Shown: positions 51,235-59,187, numbered from the stretch's first letter. The stretch: 64,000 nucleotides of DNA from Actinomycetes bacterium (GCA_021779855.1 JAJXZW010000009.1:1-64000); one strand, 5' to 3'. The notes: a model not told the origin generated them from the letters alone. Program-made: numbers and translations.

Positions 51235-51705
51235 GTGGACCCCGCCGCCGTCGCCGACTACCGGGCCGCCACCGAGGAGTTCCTCGCGGCGGCCTCGACG
51301 GCCGACGCGGCCCGCCTCGACCGCCGCGAGCGGGGCGGCTGGAGCGCGCGCCAGGTGATCCACCACGTCGCGGACGCCGAGGCGCAGTCCTACGCTCGCC
51401 TGCGCCGGCTGCTCGCCGAGCCCGGGACCCTCATCCAGGGTTACGACGAGAGCGCCTGGGCCGCGTGCCCGGCGCTCGGCTACGGGGAGCTGCCCGTCGG
51501 CCCCGCCCTCGAGGTCATCCGCGCGCTGCGTGCCTCGACGGCCGACCTGCTCGAGCGCCTCTCGCCCGCCGACCTCGCCCTCGAGGGCCGCCACTCCGAG
51601 TCGGGCGCCTACGGCGTGGCGACGTGGCTCGAGACCTACACCCGTCACCCCCGTGAGCACGCCCGCCAGCTCGCCGAGGCGCTGGCCGCCCCCGAGCGGC
51701 GCTAG
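51235..51705 (+). CDS. DinB-like (DinB_2) superfamily protein
   Basis: A 156-residue four-helix-bundle protein. The three metal-ligand histidines of the DinB/YfiT fold appear as WSARQVIHHVADAEAQSYARL near residue 42 and TRHPREHARQL near 137-141. Actinobacterial members of this superfamily include mycothiol-dependent S-transferases, so a thiol-transfer role is possible. The next gene on the other strand encodes a protein of a mycothiol-linked family. The GTG at 51235 starts 13 bases after the dehydrogenase stop, so the two are probably co-transcribed. The stop shares CTAG with that convergent gene. Confidence 0.82.
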   Translation: MDPAAVADYRAATEEFLAAASTADAARLDRRERGGWSARQVIHHVADAEAQSYARLRRLLAEPGTLIQGYDESAWAACPALGYGELPVGPALEVIRALRASTADLLERLSPADLALEGRHSESGAYGVATWLETYTRHPREHARQLAEALAAPERR

Positions 51706-52304
51706 TCGAAGACCGGATCGAGGGTCCGGCTGCGCTTGAGCTCGTAGAAGCCCGGGGTCGCCATCACCGCGAGGACCCCGTCGAGCAGCCGGCCCGCGGC
51801 CTCGCCCTTGGGCGCCGGGGTGACGACGGGCCCGAAGACGGCCTGGCCGGCCACGTGGATGACCGGCGTGCCGACCTCGTAGCCGACGGGCTCCATGCCC
51901 GCGGCGTGGCTCGCGCGCAGGGCCTCGTCGTAGGCGGCGGTGGTGGCCGCCTCGGCGAGGTCCGCCTCGAGGCCGGCGTCGGCGAGCGCCCCGGCGATGA
52001 CCGCGGCGCGGTCCTTCTGCCCGCCGGGGTGGATGCGCGCGCCCATGGCCGAGTAGAGGGGCTCGACGACCCCGGCGCCGTGACGCTGCTCGGCCGCGAC
52101 CAGCACGCGCACCGGGCCCCAGCCGTCGTCGAGGAAGGCCCGGTAGTCGGCGGGCAGGTCGCGGCCCTCGTTGAGCACCGAGAGGCTCATCACGTGGAAG
52201 GCGACCTCGACGTCGCGCACGGTGGTCGCCTCGAGCAGCCACCGGGAGGTGAGCCACGCCCAGGGGCAGAGGGGGTCGACCCAGAGGTCAACGCGGTCGG
52301 TCAT
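51702..52304 (-). CDS. DsbA-family thioredoxin-fold protein, mycothiol-dependent nitroreductase (Rv2466c) family
   Basis: A 200-residue thioredoxin-fold protein with a helical insert. VDLWVDPLCPWAWLTSRW, then VEVAFHVMSLSVLNEGRD and VGTPVIHVAGQAVFGPVVTP closely follow the Mycobacterium tuberculosis Rv2466c family, which works with mycothiol. The active-site motif here is C13-P-W-A16, so the second Cys expected in a C-P-W-C motif is Ala. A one-Cys mechanism using mycothiol is plausible. This supports a mycothiol-producing actinobacterium. It is convergent with the DinB-like gene. The ATG is at 52304. Confidence 0.88.
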   Translation of the reverse strand: MTDRVDLWVDPLCPWAWLTSRWLLEATTVRDVEVAFHVMSLSVLNEGRDLPADYRAFLDDGWGPVRVLVAAEQRHGAGVVEPLYSAMGARIHPGGQKDRAAVIAGALADAGLEADLAEAATTAAYDEALRASHAAGMEPVGYEVGTPVIHVAGQAVFGPVVTPAPKGEAAGRLLDGVLAVMATPGFYELKRSRTLDPVFD

Positions 52305-52328
52305 GGGGGGAACCTCGCTCGTCGGGTG

Positions 52329-53726
52329 TCAGCGCTCGGCGTGTGCCGCGACCACGGTAGTCACCGCGTTGGCGACCCCGACCGCCGTGGGCAGGTCGAG
52401 CATCTCGTCGATGGCGTGGGCGTTGGCGCCCGGGCCCCCCACCCCCGTGGCGACGAACTGCGCCCCGGGGTAGCGCCGGGCGAGCGAGCCCAGGAAGGGG
52501 ATCGAGCCACCCTCGCCGGTGAAGCCGAGGGGCTGTCCGAAGGCGTCGAGCGAGGCGGCCCTAAGGGCCTCGCCCAGCCAGGGGGCGAAGGTCGGGGCGA
52601 CCCACCCGTCGCCGGGGTGCTGGGGCGTGACCGTGACGTGCGCGCCCGAGGGCACGTCGGTGGCGAGGGCCCGCTCGATGGCCGCCAGGGCCGGCGCCGC
52701 GGCGACGGTGGGGGGCAGGCGGAACGAGAGGACGGCCGTGGTGAAGGGGCGCAGCACGTTGCCGGCGTCGGCCGGCGCCGGGATGCCGGCCATCCCGATC
52801 GTCGAGAGGGTGGGGCGCCACGTCTTGTTGAGGATCCGGTCCTCGGCGTCGGTGCCCATCAGGCGGACACCCTCGAGCAGGGGCAGGTCCTGGGCGGCGA
52901 CGTCGCCGAACTCCGCGGCCAGCGCGCGCGCCGCGTCGCGGTGCTCGGCCGGGATCTCCGCGTGCAGCTCGGGCAGGAGGATCCGGCCGGTCGCGGCGTC
53001 CTCGAGGCGGTCCAGGAGCTGGCGTAGGACGCGGAACGACGAGGGCACGACGCCGCTCGTCGAGCCGGAGTGCTGGCCCTGCGAGAGCACCGCGACGGTC
53101 ACTTCGACGTTGACGTTGCCCCGCAGCGACGTCGTCACCCACAGCCGGTCGTAGGAAACGGCGCCCGAGTCCAGGCAGATCAGCAGCTCGACCTCGCCGA
53201 GGTGCCCGGCCAGGTGGTCGAGGTAGGCCTCGAGGTCGGGGCTGCCGCTCTCCTCGCTCGCCTCGATGAGCACCACGCAGCGGCCGTGGGGCGTGCCGGC
53301 CGCCTCGAGGGCCTCGAGCGCGCTGAGGGCGGCGAAGACGGCGTAGCCGTCGTCGGAGACCCCGCGGGCGTAGACCCGGTCGCCGCGGCGCACCGGGCTC
53401 CAGGGGGCGAGCCCCTCGGACCAGTCCCCGAGGGGCGGCTGCTTGTCGAGGTGGCCGTAGAGCACGACGGTCCCGCCCGCGGGCCCCGTGGCCTCGACGG
53501 TCACCACGAGGGTTGGCGTGCGCCCGGGCAGGCGCACGACCTCGACGCGGTGGCGCGCGAGGGCCCGGCGACGGGCCCAGTCGGCGAGGAGCTGGGCGGC
53601 GCGCTCGAGGTGCCCCGACGTGGCCCAGTCCGGGTCGAACTGCGGGGAGAGCGAGGGGATCGCCCCGAACTCCATGAGGGTGTCGAGGGCGGTTCGTTCG
53701 AAGTCGGCGAGCGAGAGCAGCGGCAT
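52329..53726 (-). CDS. M20 family metallopeptidase
   Basis: A 465-residue di-zinc exopeptidase-like enzyme. VVLYGHLDKQPPLGDW carries the first metal His/Asp, SDDGYAVFAALSALEAL the bridging Asp, LIEASEESGSPDLEAYL the catalytic and metal Glu pair, and LDSGAVSYDR another Asp ligand. The dimerisation domain lies between about 215 and 330. Closest in pattern are the CNDP/ArgE-like dipeptidases that split small peptides or N-acyl amino acids. I chose the ATG at 53726; the longer open frame overlaps the glycosylase gene upstream. It is probably co-transcribed with that gene, 10 bases apart. Confidence 0.9.
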   Translation of the reverse strand: MPLLSLADFERTALDTLMEFGAIPSLSPQFDPDWATSGHLERAAQLLADWARRRALARHRVEVVRLPGRTPTLVVTVEATGPAGGTVVLYGHLDKQPPLGDWSEGLAPWSPVRRGDRVYARGVSDDGYAVFAALSALEALEAAGTPHGRCVVLIEASEESGSPDLEAYLDHLAGHLGEVELLICLDSGAVSYDRLWVTTSLRGNVNVEVTVAVLSQGQHSGSTSGVVPSSFRVLRQLLDRLEDAATGRILLPELHAEIPAEHRDAARALAAEFGDVAAQDLPLLEGVRLMGTDAEDRILNKTWRPTLSTIGMAGIPAPADAGNVLRPFTTAVLSFRLPPTVAAAPALAAIERALATDVPSGAHVTVTPQHPGDGWVAPTFAPWLGEALRAASLDAFGQPLGFTGEGGSIPFLGSLARRYPGAQFVATGVGGPGANAHAIDEMLDLPTAVGVANAVTTVVAAHAER

Positions 53727-53736
53727 GGCTGCGAGG

Positions 53737-54363
53737 CTACCGGGCGTGCTCGAGCTCGACGGCCCGCCAGCAGTACCACGCGACCTCCGAGCGCACCCCG
53801 GCGAAGGGCTCGCCCAGCGCACCGAGGGCGCGTTCGGTGATCATCTCGTCGAGCCCGTGCAGGAGGCTCCAGCCGTGGCGCACCCCGAAGTCGCCGGTCG
53901 GCCACACGTCGGGTCGGCCCAGGGTCTGCATCAGGTACATGTGGGCGCTCCAGACGCCCAGGCCGCGCACCGCCACCACCTCCGCCGTCACGTCGGAGTC
54001 GCTCATGGCACCGTGGCGCGCGAGCGCGAGGCGGCCGTCGAGGGCCCGTTCGGCGAGGTCGAGCATGGCCGTCGCCTTGGCGTTGGAGAGTCCGACCGCG
54101 CGCAGGCGCCGGTGGCCCGCGGCGAGGATCGCCGGAGGGGTGACCTCGCCCTCGCACAGCTCCACCACCCGGGCGTGGATCGTGGCGGCGGCCTTGGTCG
54201 CGAGCAGCTGGTGGGTCACCGAGCGGGTCAGGCGGGCGAAGCGGCTGGCCACCGGCGCGGCCCGCCGGCCCGGGGGAGGCCCGACGCGGCGCACGAGGGC
54301 GCGGAAGGCCGGGTCGGCCCGCACGATCGCCCGGGCGCGGGCGGCGGGGTCGGGTCGGGGCAC
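53737..54363 (-). CDS. alkA: AlkA-like DNA-3-methyladenine glycosylase II
   Basis: A 208-residue helix-hairpin-helix glycosylase. The HhH-GPD motif is VVAVRGLGVWSAHMYLMQTL, followed by PDVWPTGDFGVRHGW, in which the Asp of P-T-G-D is the catalytic residue. Without the N-terminal beta domain of E. coli AlkA, it resembles the short Mag1-type enzymes that remove alkylated purines. There is no iron-sulfur Cys cluster, so it is not an EndoIII or MutY type. It lies eight bases after the LysR gene stop on the same strand and may be co-transcribed with it. Confidence 0.9.
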   Translation of the reverse strand: MPRPDPAARARAIVRADPAFRALVRRVGPPPGRRAAPVASRFARLTRSVTHQLLATKAAATIHARVVELCEGEVTPPAILAAGHRRLRAVGLSNAKATAMLDLAERALDGRLALARHGAMSDSDVTAEVVAVRGLGVWSAHMYLMQTLGRPDVWPTGDFGVRHGWSLLHGLDEMITERALGALGEPFAGVRSEVAWYCWRAVELEHAR

Positions 54364-54370
54364 CGTCGAA

Positions 54371-55297
54371 CTATGCCAGAGGGGCGCGACGGATGTAGAC
54401 GCCCTCGGGCGGGCTCTCGGCCGTCTCGACCACCTGGTGCAAGAGCGCGGCGATCGCCCGCACGGGCGCCGACGGGAAGCCGTAGCGCCGGGTGGCCAGC
54501 ACGACGCGCCGCTTGGCGATGTTGGCGATGGGCAGGGCCACGAAGTTGGCCCGCAGGTGGGGTGAGAGCATGGTCGCGGGCAGGATCGACGGGCCGTGGC
54601 CGTCGAAGGTCATCGAGGCGATCGTGCGCAGGCCGTCGAGCTCGACGCGAGCGCTGAGCGTGACGCCGGCCGCGCGGGTGGCGTCGTCGATCTCGCGGCG
54701 GATCGGCGTCCCGCCCAGGGGCAGGAGCAGCTCGTGCGCGGCGACGGTCGACCAGGCGAGGGGGAGGGGCTCGCGGGTGAGCGCGTGGTCGCGCGCGGCG
54801 ATCACGACCAGGTCCTCGATGAACAGGTCGCTCTCGGTGAGCTCGGCCGACTGCACGGGCCAGGCGAGCACGGCCAGGTCCAGCTGCCCGTTGGCGAGCC
54901 GGGGCTCGAGGGCGGAGTTCGTGCCCTCCGAGATGTGCAGGACGATCTTCGCGTAGCGCCGGCGCAGGCTCTCGAGCAGCAGGGGGACCACCCACCGCCC
55001 GGCCGTGCCGATCATGCCCAGGGTGACGACGCCCGCGACGTCGGCGTTGAGCTCCGAGACGTCCGAGGCGATGGCGCGCACCTCGCTCAGGATGCGTCGG
55101 GCGCGCTCGACGACGACCTCGCCGGACTCGGTGAGGGCCCCCGTCGCGCGCTCGACGAGGGCCGTGCCGAGATCGGCCTCCAGGCGGGCCACGCGGTGCG
55201 AGATGTTCGACTGCACGGTGCCCAGCGCGTCCGCGGCGCGCGAGAACGTCCCGTTGTCGGCGATGCCCACCAGGGCCTCGAGCTGGCGGAGCTCCAT
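54371..55297 (-). CDS. LysR family transcriptional regulator
   Basis: A 308-residue LysR-type regulator. The N-terminal winged helix (MELRQLEALVGIADNGTFSR, then AADALGTVQSNISHRVARLE) is followed by a periplasmic-binding-like effector domain with VTLGMIGTAGRWVVPLLLE and PLPLAWSTVAAHELLL. The target is unknown. The ATG at 55297 is chosen because it gives the classic M-E-L-R-Q-L start and lies seven bases after a TATACT -10; an ATG at 55300 is adjacent. A perfect 8-bp palindrome just upstream of the -10 is a likely autoregulatory site. It probably reads through into alkA. Confidence 0.91.
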   Translation of the reverse strand: MELRQLEALVGIADNGTFSRAADALGTVQSNISHRVARLEADLGTALVERATGALTESGEVVVERARRILSEVRAIASDVSELNADVAGVVTLGMIGTAGRWVVPLLLESLRRRYAKIVLHISEGTNSALEPRLANGQLDLAVLAWPVQSAELTESDLFIEDLVVIAARDHALTREPLPLAWSTVAAHELLLPLGGTPIRREIDDATRAAGVTLSARVELDGLRTIASMTFDGHGPSILPATMLSPHLRANFVALPIANIAKRRVVLATRRYGFPSAPVRAIAALLHQVVETAESPPEGVYIRRAPLA

Positions 55298-55304
55298 CAT
55301 CGAA

Positions 55305-55331
55305 AGTATAGATGGGACATATCTGTCCCAT
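55305..55331 (-). promoter_or_regulatory. LysR gene promoter with palindromic operator
   Basis: A TATACT -10 box (55310-55305, minus strand) ends seven bases before the chosen ATG, implying a leaderless transcript. Directly upstream, ATGGGACA (55312-55319) and TGTCCCAT (55324-55331) form a perfect inverted repeat with a 4-base centre. It occupies the -35 region and is a good candidate for the regulator's own binding site. Confidence 0.6.
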
Positions 55332-55335
55332 GCGC

Positions 55336-55364
55336 TTGCCAGATAGTCCGCCATCCGCCATACT
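55336..55364 (+). promoter_or_regulatory. Sigma-70-type promoter of the 6C RNA
   Basis: TTGCCA (55336-55341) and CATACT (55359-55364) are separated by exactly 17 bases, a near-consensus housekeeping promoter. Transcription would begin near 55371, just before the first hairpin of the RNA. Confidence 0.65.
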
Positions 55365-55370
55365 GGTACT

Positions 55371-55459
55371 CGCCTAGTTCATCCGGATCCCCCCCTTCGG
55401 GTGAACACCAGGTTTTGCAAGAGGACCAGCCTCCCCCCGGCTGGTCCTCTTGCGCTTTT
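55371..55459 (+). ncRNA. 6C small RNA
   Basis: Two stem-loops with C-rich loops, the hallmark of the actinobacterial 6C RNA. Hairpin 1 pairs 55377-55385 with 55398-55406 (9 bp, one G-U) around a 12-base loop holding seven consecutive C. Hairpin 2 pairs 55417-55431 with 55439-55453, a perfect 15 bp, around TCCCCCC with six C. A TTTT follows, making hairpin 2 also an intrinsic terminator. A TTGCCA-17-CATACT promoter lies just upstream. 6C RNAs in mycobacteria are stress-linked regulators whose C-loops pair with G-rich mRNA sites. The exact ends are estimates. The RNA ends 24 bases before murT. Confidence 0.88.
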
Positions 55460-55482
55460 CCGGGCTTGTTAGCGTGACCCCC

Positions 55483-56691
55483 ATGGCGCGTCGGCCCCGG
55501 TCCTCCACCTGGCTCGCCGAGCGCGCCGTGCTCGTGGTGAACCGCCTCTCGCGGCTCCTGGGGCGCGGCGAGGGCACGGTGATCGGGGGGCGGGCCGGGC
55601 TGGCCCTCGACCCGACGCTCCTCAGCGGACTCGCCCGGGGTCGTACGGTGGTGCTCGTCTCGGGCACCAACGGCAAGACCACCACCACCGCCCTCGTGGC
55701 CGCGGGCTGGGGCGGGCCGGTCGCGGTGAACGACACGGGCTCGAACATGGTCCAGGGCCACGTGGCCGCCCTGGCCGGCCGGCCCGGGGTCCCGGCGGCG
55801 CTCGAGGTGGACGAGTCCTGGCTGCCGGGGATCGCGGCGGCGACCCGCCCGGCCGTGGTGGTGCTGTTGAACCTCTCGCGCGACCAGCTCGACCGCGCCA
55901 ACGAGGTCCGCCGGGTCGCCCTGCGCTGGCGCGACCTATGCGCGACGCTGGCCGACACCGTGGTCGTGGCCAACGCCTCGGACCCGCTGGTCGCCTTCGC
56001 GGCCGAGACGGCCCCCGTCGTCGCGTGGTGCGACGTGGCGACCCCGTGGCGCCTCGACGCCGTGTCGTGCCCGCACTGCACCGCGCCGCTCACCTTCGTG
56101 CCGACCGGGTGGTCGAGCGACTGCGGCTTCGCCCAGCCCCGGTCGACGACGGTGCTCGCCGAGGGTTCGCTGAGCGTCGACGGGCTCGAGGTCGAGTTGG
56201 ACCTCGCACTGCCCGGGGCCGTCAACCGGGCGAACGCCGCCTTCGCGCTCACCGCGCTGGCGCGCGTGGGCGTCGACCCGCGCGCGGCCGCGGACCGGAT
56301 GGCGGGCGTGCGCGAGGTCGCCGGGCGCTACGCCCGGCGGGCCTGGCGCGGGGGTGAGGTCCGCCTGGTGCTGGCGAAGAACCCGGCCGGATTCAGCGCG
56401 GCCCTCGAGGAGGTCGCCGACGCCCCGGGGGAGCTGTGGATAGCGGTCAACGCGCGCGTGGCCGACGGCCGCGACCCCTCGTGGCTCTACGACGTGCCCT
56501 TCGAGCGCCTGGCCGGTCGCACGGTGACCTGCCTTGGGGAGCGGCGCCTCGACCTCGCGACGCGCCTCGACTACGGCGGGGTCGCCGTGCGCGTCGCCGA
56601 CGCCGTTCCCGACCCGCCCCCCGGCCGTCCGGTCACGCTCGTGGCCAACTACACCGCGTTCCAGGAGTGGAACGCGCGCACGGCGCCGTGA
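55483..56691 (+). CDS. murT: Lipid II isoglutaminyl synthase, MurT subunit
   Basis: MurT, with GatD, amidates the D-glutamate of lipid II to D-isoglutamine during wall synthesis. The 402-residue protein has the Mur-ligase core with Walker A VSGTNGKTTTT, the VNDTGSNMVQGH segment, ALEVDESWLPG, LLNLSRDQLDR and a C-terminal DUF1727 domain ending in VANYTAFQEWN. The internal Cys4 zinc ribbon is incomplete: C196 and C199 (CPHC) and C214 are present, but the third position is Ser. The ATG at 55483 is chosen; an in-frame TTG at 55450 lies inside the 6C terminator. It overlaps gatD by four bases (GTGA). Confidence 0.93.
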   Translation: MARRPRSSTWLAERAVLVVNRLSRLLGRGEGTVIGGRAGLALDPTLLSGLARGRTVVLVSGTNGKTTTTALVAAGWGGPVAVNDTGSNMVQGHVAALAGRPGVPAALEVDESWLPGIAAATRPAVVVLLNLSRDQLDRANEVRRVALRWRDLCATLADTVVVANASDPLVAFAAETAPVVAWCDVATPWRLDAVSCPHCTAPLTFVPTGWSSDCGFAQPRSTTVLAEGSLSVDGLEVELDLALPGAVNRANAAFALTALARVGVDPRAAADRMAGVREVAGRYARRAWRGGEVRLVLAKNPAGFSAALEEVADAPGELWIAVNARVADGRDPSWLYDVPFERLAGRTVTCLGERRLDLATRLDYGGVAVRVADAVPDPPPGRPVTLVANYTAFQEWNARTAP

Positions 56692-57362
56692 GGGTCGCCC
56701 TCCTCTACCCCGAGCTGCTCGGGACCTACGGCGACGGCGGCAACGCGCTGGTGCTCGCCGAGCGCGCCCGGCGCCGGGGCCGTCGCGTCGAGCTCGTCAC
56801 GGTGACCCTCGACCAGCGGCTCCCCGCGGCCGACCTCTACCTGCTGGGCGGCGGGGAGGACGGCCCCCAGCGGCTCGCGGCCGACCTCCTGCGCCGGGGC
56901 GACCTGGCGGCCCGAGTGGCCGACGGGGCGCGCGTGTTCGCGGTGTGCGCCGGCCTCCAGGTGCTCGGCACGAGCTTCGCGGTCGAGGGCGACGACCGCT
57001 ACGACGGGGTGGGCCTCGTCGCGGCCTCGACCGTGCGCGGCGGGCGGCGCAGCGTCGGCGACCTGGCGGTGCGCGTGGGTGGGCGGCTGCTCGTGGGCTT
57101 CGAGAACCACGGTGGGGTGACGAGGCTGGCCGACGGCGTGGCGCCCCTGGGTGAGGTGGTGCGGGGCCGGGGCAGCGATGGTCGCCGCGACGGCTTTGTC
57201 ACCGAGCGCGTCGTCGCGACCTACGCCCACGGTCCCGTGCTCGCGCTGAACCCCTGGTTCGCCGACGAGGTCCTGGCCGCCGTCGTGGGCGAGGAGCTCG
57301 AGCCTCTCTCGACGGTGGCCGACCGGCTCTACGCGGAGCGCTGCGCCCGGCTGGGCCCCTAG
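56688..57362 (+). CDS. gatD: Lipid II isoglutaminyl synthase, glutaminase subunit GatD
   Basis: A 224-residue CobB/CobQ-like glutamine amidotransferase that supplies ammonia to MurT. It has YPELLGTYGDGGNALVLAER at the N-terminus, LYLLGGGEDGPQRLAADLL, the nucleophile Cys in VFAVCAGLQVLG, LLVGFENHGGVT, and the catalytic His in VATYAHGPVLALNPWFAD. The GTG at 56688 is fixed by the overlap with the murT stop. The longer upstream frame is a murT shadow. The 3' end shares CTAG with the convergent acyltransferase gene. Confidence 0.94.
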   Translation: MRVALLYPELLGTYGDGGNALVLAERARRRGRRVELVTVTLDQRLPAADLYLLGGGEDGPQRLAADLLRRGDLAARVADGARVFAVCAGLQVLGTSFAVEGDDRYDGVGLVAASTVRGGRRSVGDLAVRVGGRLLVGFENHGGVTRLADGVAPLGEVVRGRGSDGRRDGFVTERVVATYAHGPVLALNPWFADEVLAAVVGEELEPLSTVADRLYAERCARLGP

Positions 57363-58120
57363 GCCTCGGGGTCGGGGCCGGCGGGCGCGTCCGGCCCCGA
57401 CCGGGCGACGCCGTAGTCGGGGTCGCCGCTCACCGACCGTCCGAGGCGCCCGACGGCCTCGTGGACCCGCGCGCCGAAGCGGCGCATGTTCTCGCCCTCG
57501 GCGCAGCGCAGCGGCTCGCCGAAGGCCACCACCACGTGGTGGCGACCCTGGCTCGGGGCCTCGGTGTAGAGGGGGGCCTTGGCGTAGCGGGGACCCTTCA
57601 GCCAGCCCGACTCGTGGATGTAGGTGGGCACGACGCTCGTGTGCGAGCGCTCGGCGAGGTACGCGGCGCCGCCCTTGAACTCCTGCAGCCGTCCGTCGGG
57701 GGAGCGGCCGCCCTCGGGGTAGATGAGGAGGTTCCAGCCGTCCTCGACCAGCTCGAGGGCGAGCTGGGCGCTCCGCCGGTTGACCTTGAGCCGGTCGACC
57801 GGGATCGCGTTGAAGGCCAGCACGGTGCGAAAGGCGGTCGAGCGCGACATGAAGAAGCTGTCCATGGCCGCGGCCACCACGGTGCGCCGGCGCAGCCGGT
57901 CGGGCAGGGCCGTGAGCACCAGGATCGTGTCGACGTGGCTGACGTGGTTCGCGGCGAAGATGAAGGGCCCCTCACCCTCGAGGTTCTCCGACCCGTGCAC
58001 CTCGAGCGTCGAGAGGTAGCGAGCGTAGGGGGCGAGCACGTAGCGGTGCAGCAGGTCCCGGGCGGCCCGCGCGAGGTAGCCGCGACCCCACGCGGTCGGG
58101 TAGTCCAGGCCCAGTCCCAT
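57359..58120 (-). CDS. 1-acyl-glycerol-3-phosphate acyltransferase (PlsC family)
   Basis: A 253-residue membrane-associated acyltransferase that would acylate lysophosphatidic acid or a related glycerolipid. The catalytic HX4D is N-H59-V-S-H-V-D64 in FAANHVSHVDTI, block II is FRTVLAFNAIPVDR, and the substrate-binding block III is YPEGGRSPDG (usually P-E-G-T-R-S). The first 40 residues contain an amphipathic or short hydrophobic segment. It is the likely first or only gene of its unit, three bases downstream of the membrane protein gene on the same strand. Several PlsC-like genes are usual in actinobacteria, so the exact lipid is uncertain. Confidence 0.9.
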   Translation of the reverse strand: MGLGLDYPTAWGRGYLARAARDLLHRYVLAPYARYLSTLEVHGSENLEGEGPFIFAANHVSHVDTILVLTALPDRLRRRTVVAAAMDSFFMSRSTAFRTVLAFNAIPVDRLKVNRRSAQLALELVEDGWNLLIYPEGGRSPDGRLQEFKGGAAYLAERSHTSVVPTYIHESGWLKGPRYAKAPLYTEAPSQGRHHVVVAFGEPLRCAEGENMRRFGARVHEAVGRLGRSVSGDPDYGVARSGPDAPAGPDPEA

Positions 58121-58123
58121 GGC

Positions 58124-58789
58124 CTAGCGGCGGCGCGACTGCTTCTTGGGCGTGTAGCGCTTGGAGGGCGTGGGCGGCGCCACCGTGCGGGGCGGGGCGG
58201 GGGCGGCCTCGGTGCTCGACGCGTCCACGGTCGCGGGGCGGAACGCGCGACCGGAGCGCTTGGCCTCGGCCATCTCGCGGGCGACCCGGTTCGAGCCCTT
58301 CCAGGTCGCGTCGCCGTACTTCTGGAGCCGGTAGGCGCGCAGCATCAGCCACGCGCCGAAGAAGAAGAACACGATGCCGAGTCCGGCGACCCCGAGGAAG
58401 AGGCCGAGCAGCAGCGCGAAGGTGGCCACGCCGGCGCGCTTCTTGCGCCACGCGGTGTAGAGGATCGCCAGGCCCAGGACGACCACCGCGATGAACTGCA
58501 AGAGCCACGCGCCGCGGTCGTGGGAGGTCTGCTGGCACAGCCCGGACGAGGCCAGGTAGTGGTAGCCGCTGGCGCACGCGTTGTGCGCGAGGGGCTTGGC
58601 GGACTTGACGATCTTGGCGTTGGTCGCCCACTGGACGAAGAAGAAGATCCCGAAGCCCAGGGCGATCAGTGAGAGGGTGACGCTCAGCTTGCGCTCGAGC
58701 GAGTCGAGGCCGAGGACCGCCTCGCGCGAGGCCATCGAGGGGCGTTTCGCGCGCCGGGGCCGAGCGGTGTTCGCGGTGTTTCTCAGCAC
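58124..58789 (-). CDS. Conserved hypothetical membrane protein
   Basis: A 221-residue protein with three hydrophobic segments (about 36-53, 91-111 and 119-148). Between the first two lies a small extracytoplasmic loop with two cysteines (HNACASGYHYLASSGLCQQ) that could form a disulphide. A basic, Pro/Ser-rich C-terminal tail (ending TPKKQSRRR) follows. The Cys-loop is reminiscent of small cell-surface loops, but I recognise no family. The GTG at 58789 and an ATG at 58735 are both possible starts. It lies three bases before the acyltransferase gene on the same strand. Confidence 0.75.
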   Translation of the reverse strand: MLRNTANTARPRRAKRPSMASREAVLGLDSLERKLSVTLSLIALGFGIFFFVQWATNAKIVKSAKPLAHNACASGYHYLASSGLCQQTSHDRGAWLLQFIAVVVLGLAILYTAWRKKRAGVATFALLLGLFLGVAGLGIVFFFFGAWLMLRAYRLQKYGDATWKGSNRVAREMAEAKRSGRAFRPATVDASSTEAAPAPPRTVAPPTPSKRYTPKKQSRRR

Positions 58790-58852
58790 GCGTGAAGGCT
58801 ACAGCGCACGACCCCGGGTCCCCGAGGGGCGAGGGGATAGCATGGTGGACCC

Positions 58853-58926
58853 GGGCGCTTAGCTCAGTTGGTTAGAGCGCAGCCTTCACACGGCTGAGGC
58901 CACAGGTTCGAGTCCTGTAGCGCCCA
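58853..58926 (+). tRNA. tRNA-Val (anticodon CAC)
   Basis: The acceptor stem GGGCGCT pairs with AGCGCCC. The D-arm is GCTCAGTTGGTTAGAGC. The anticodon stem CAGCC/GGCTG encloses the loop TTCACAC, giving anticodon CAC. The T-arm ACAGGTTCGAGTCCTGT is canonical. The discriminator is A, and CCA is not encoded. It lies on the opposite strand to its neighbours in an otherwise gene-free gap. Confidence 0.97.
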
Positions 58927-59187
58927 CTCCGGGAGCCGGTCCCGCGTGGGCGGTGAGCGACCGATCCCCGGCCGGGGGATTGCGGTGGGCACGGGCGTCG
59001 ACCCCGGCCTGAGGACACGCGCCCCGCCCGCGCCGTCGGCGAGCCCCGGGGACGCTGGGACTGGATCGCGCGCCGGACGCCCTCGCGCCGACGATTCTCC
59101 CGCGCCCGGCGAGGCGATCGTCGAGGCGATCCCGGGGCCCCTGGTACGCGTTCTCGTGCCCGCGGCGCGCCGCGCACTCCTCGAGGG

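Noticed and set aside
55450..55482. An upstream TTG start for murT
   Set aside because: It lies within the terminator stem of the 6C RNA, and the added residues do not resemble MurT N-termini.
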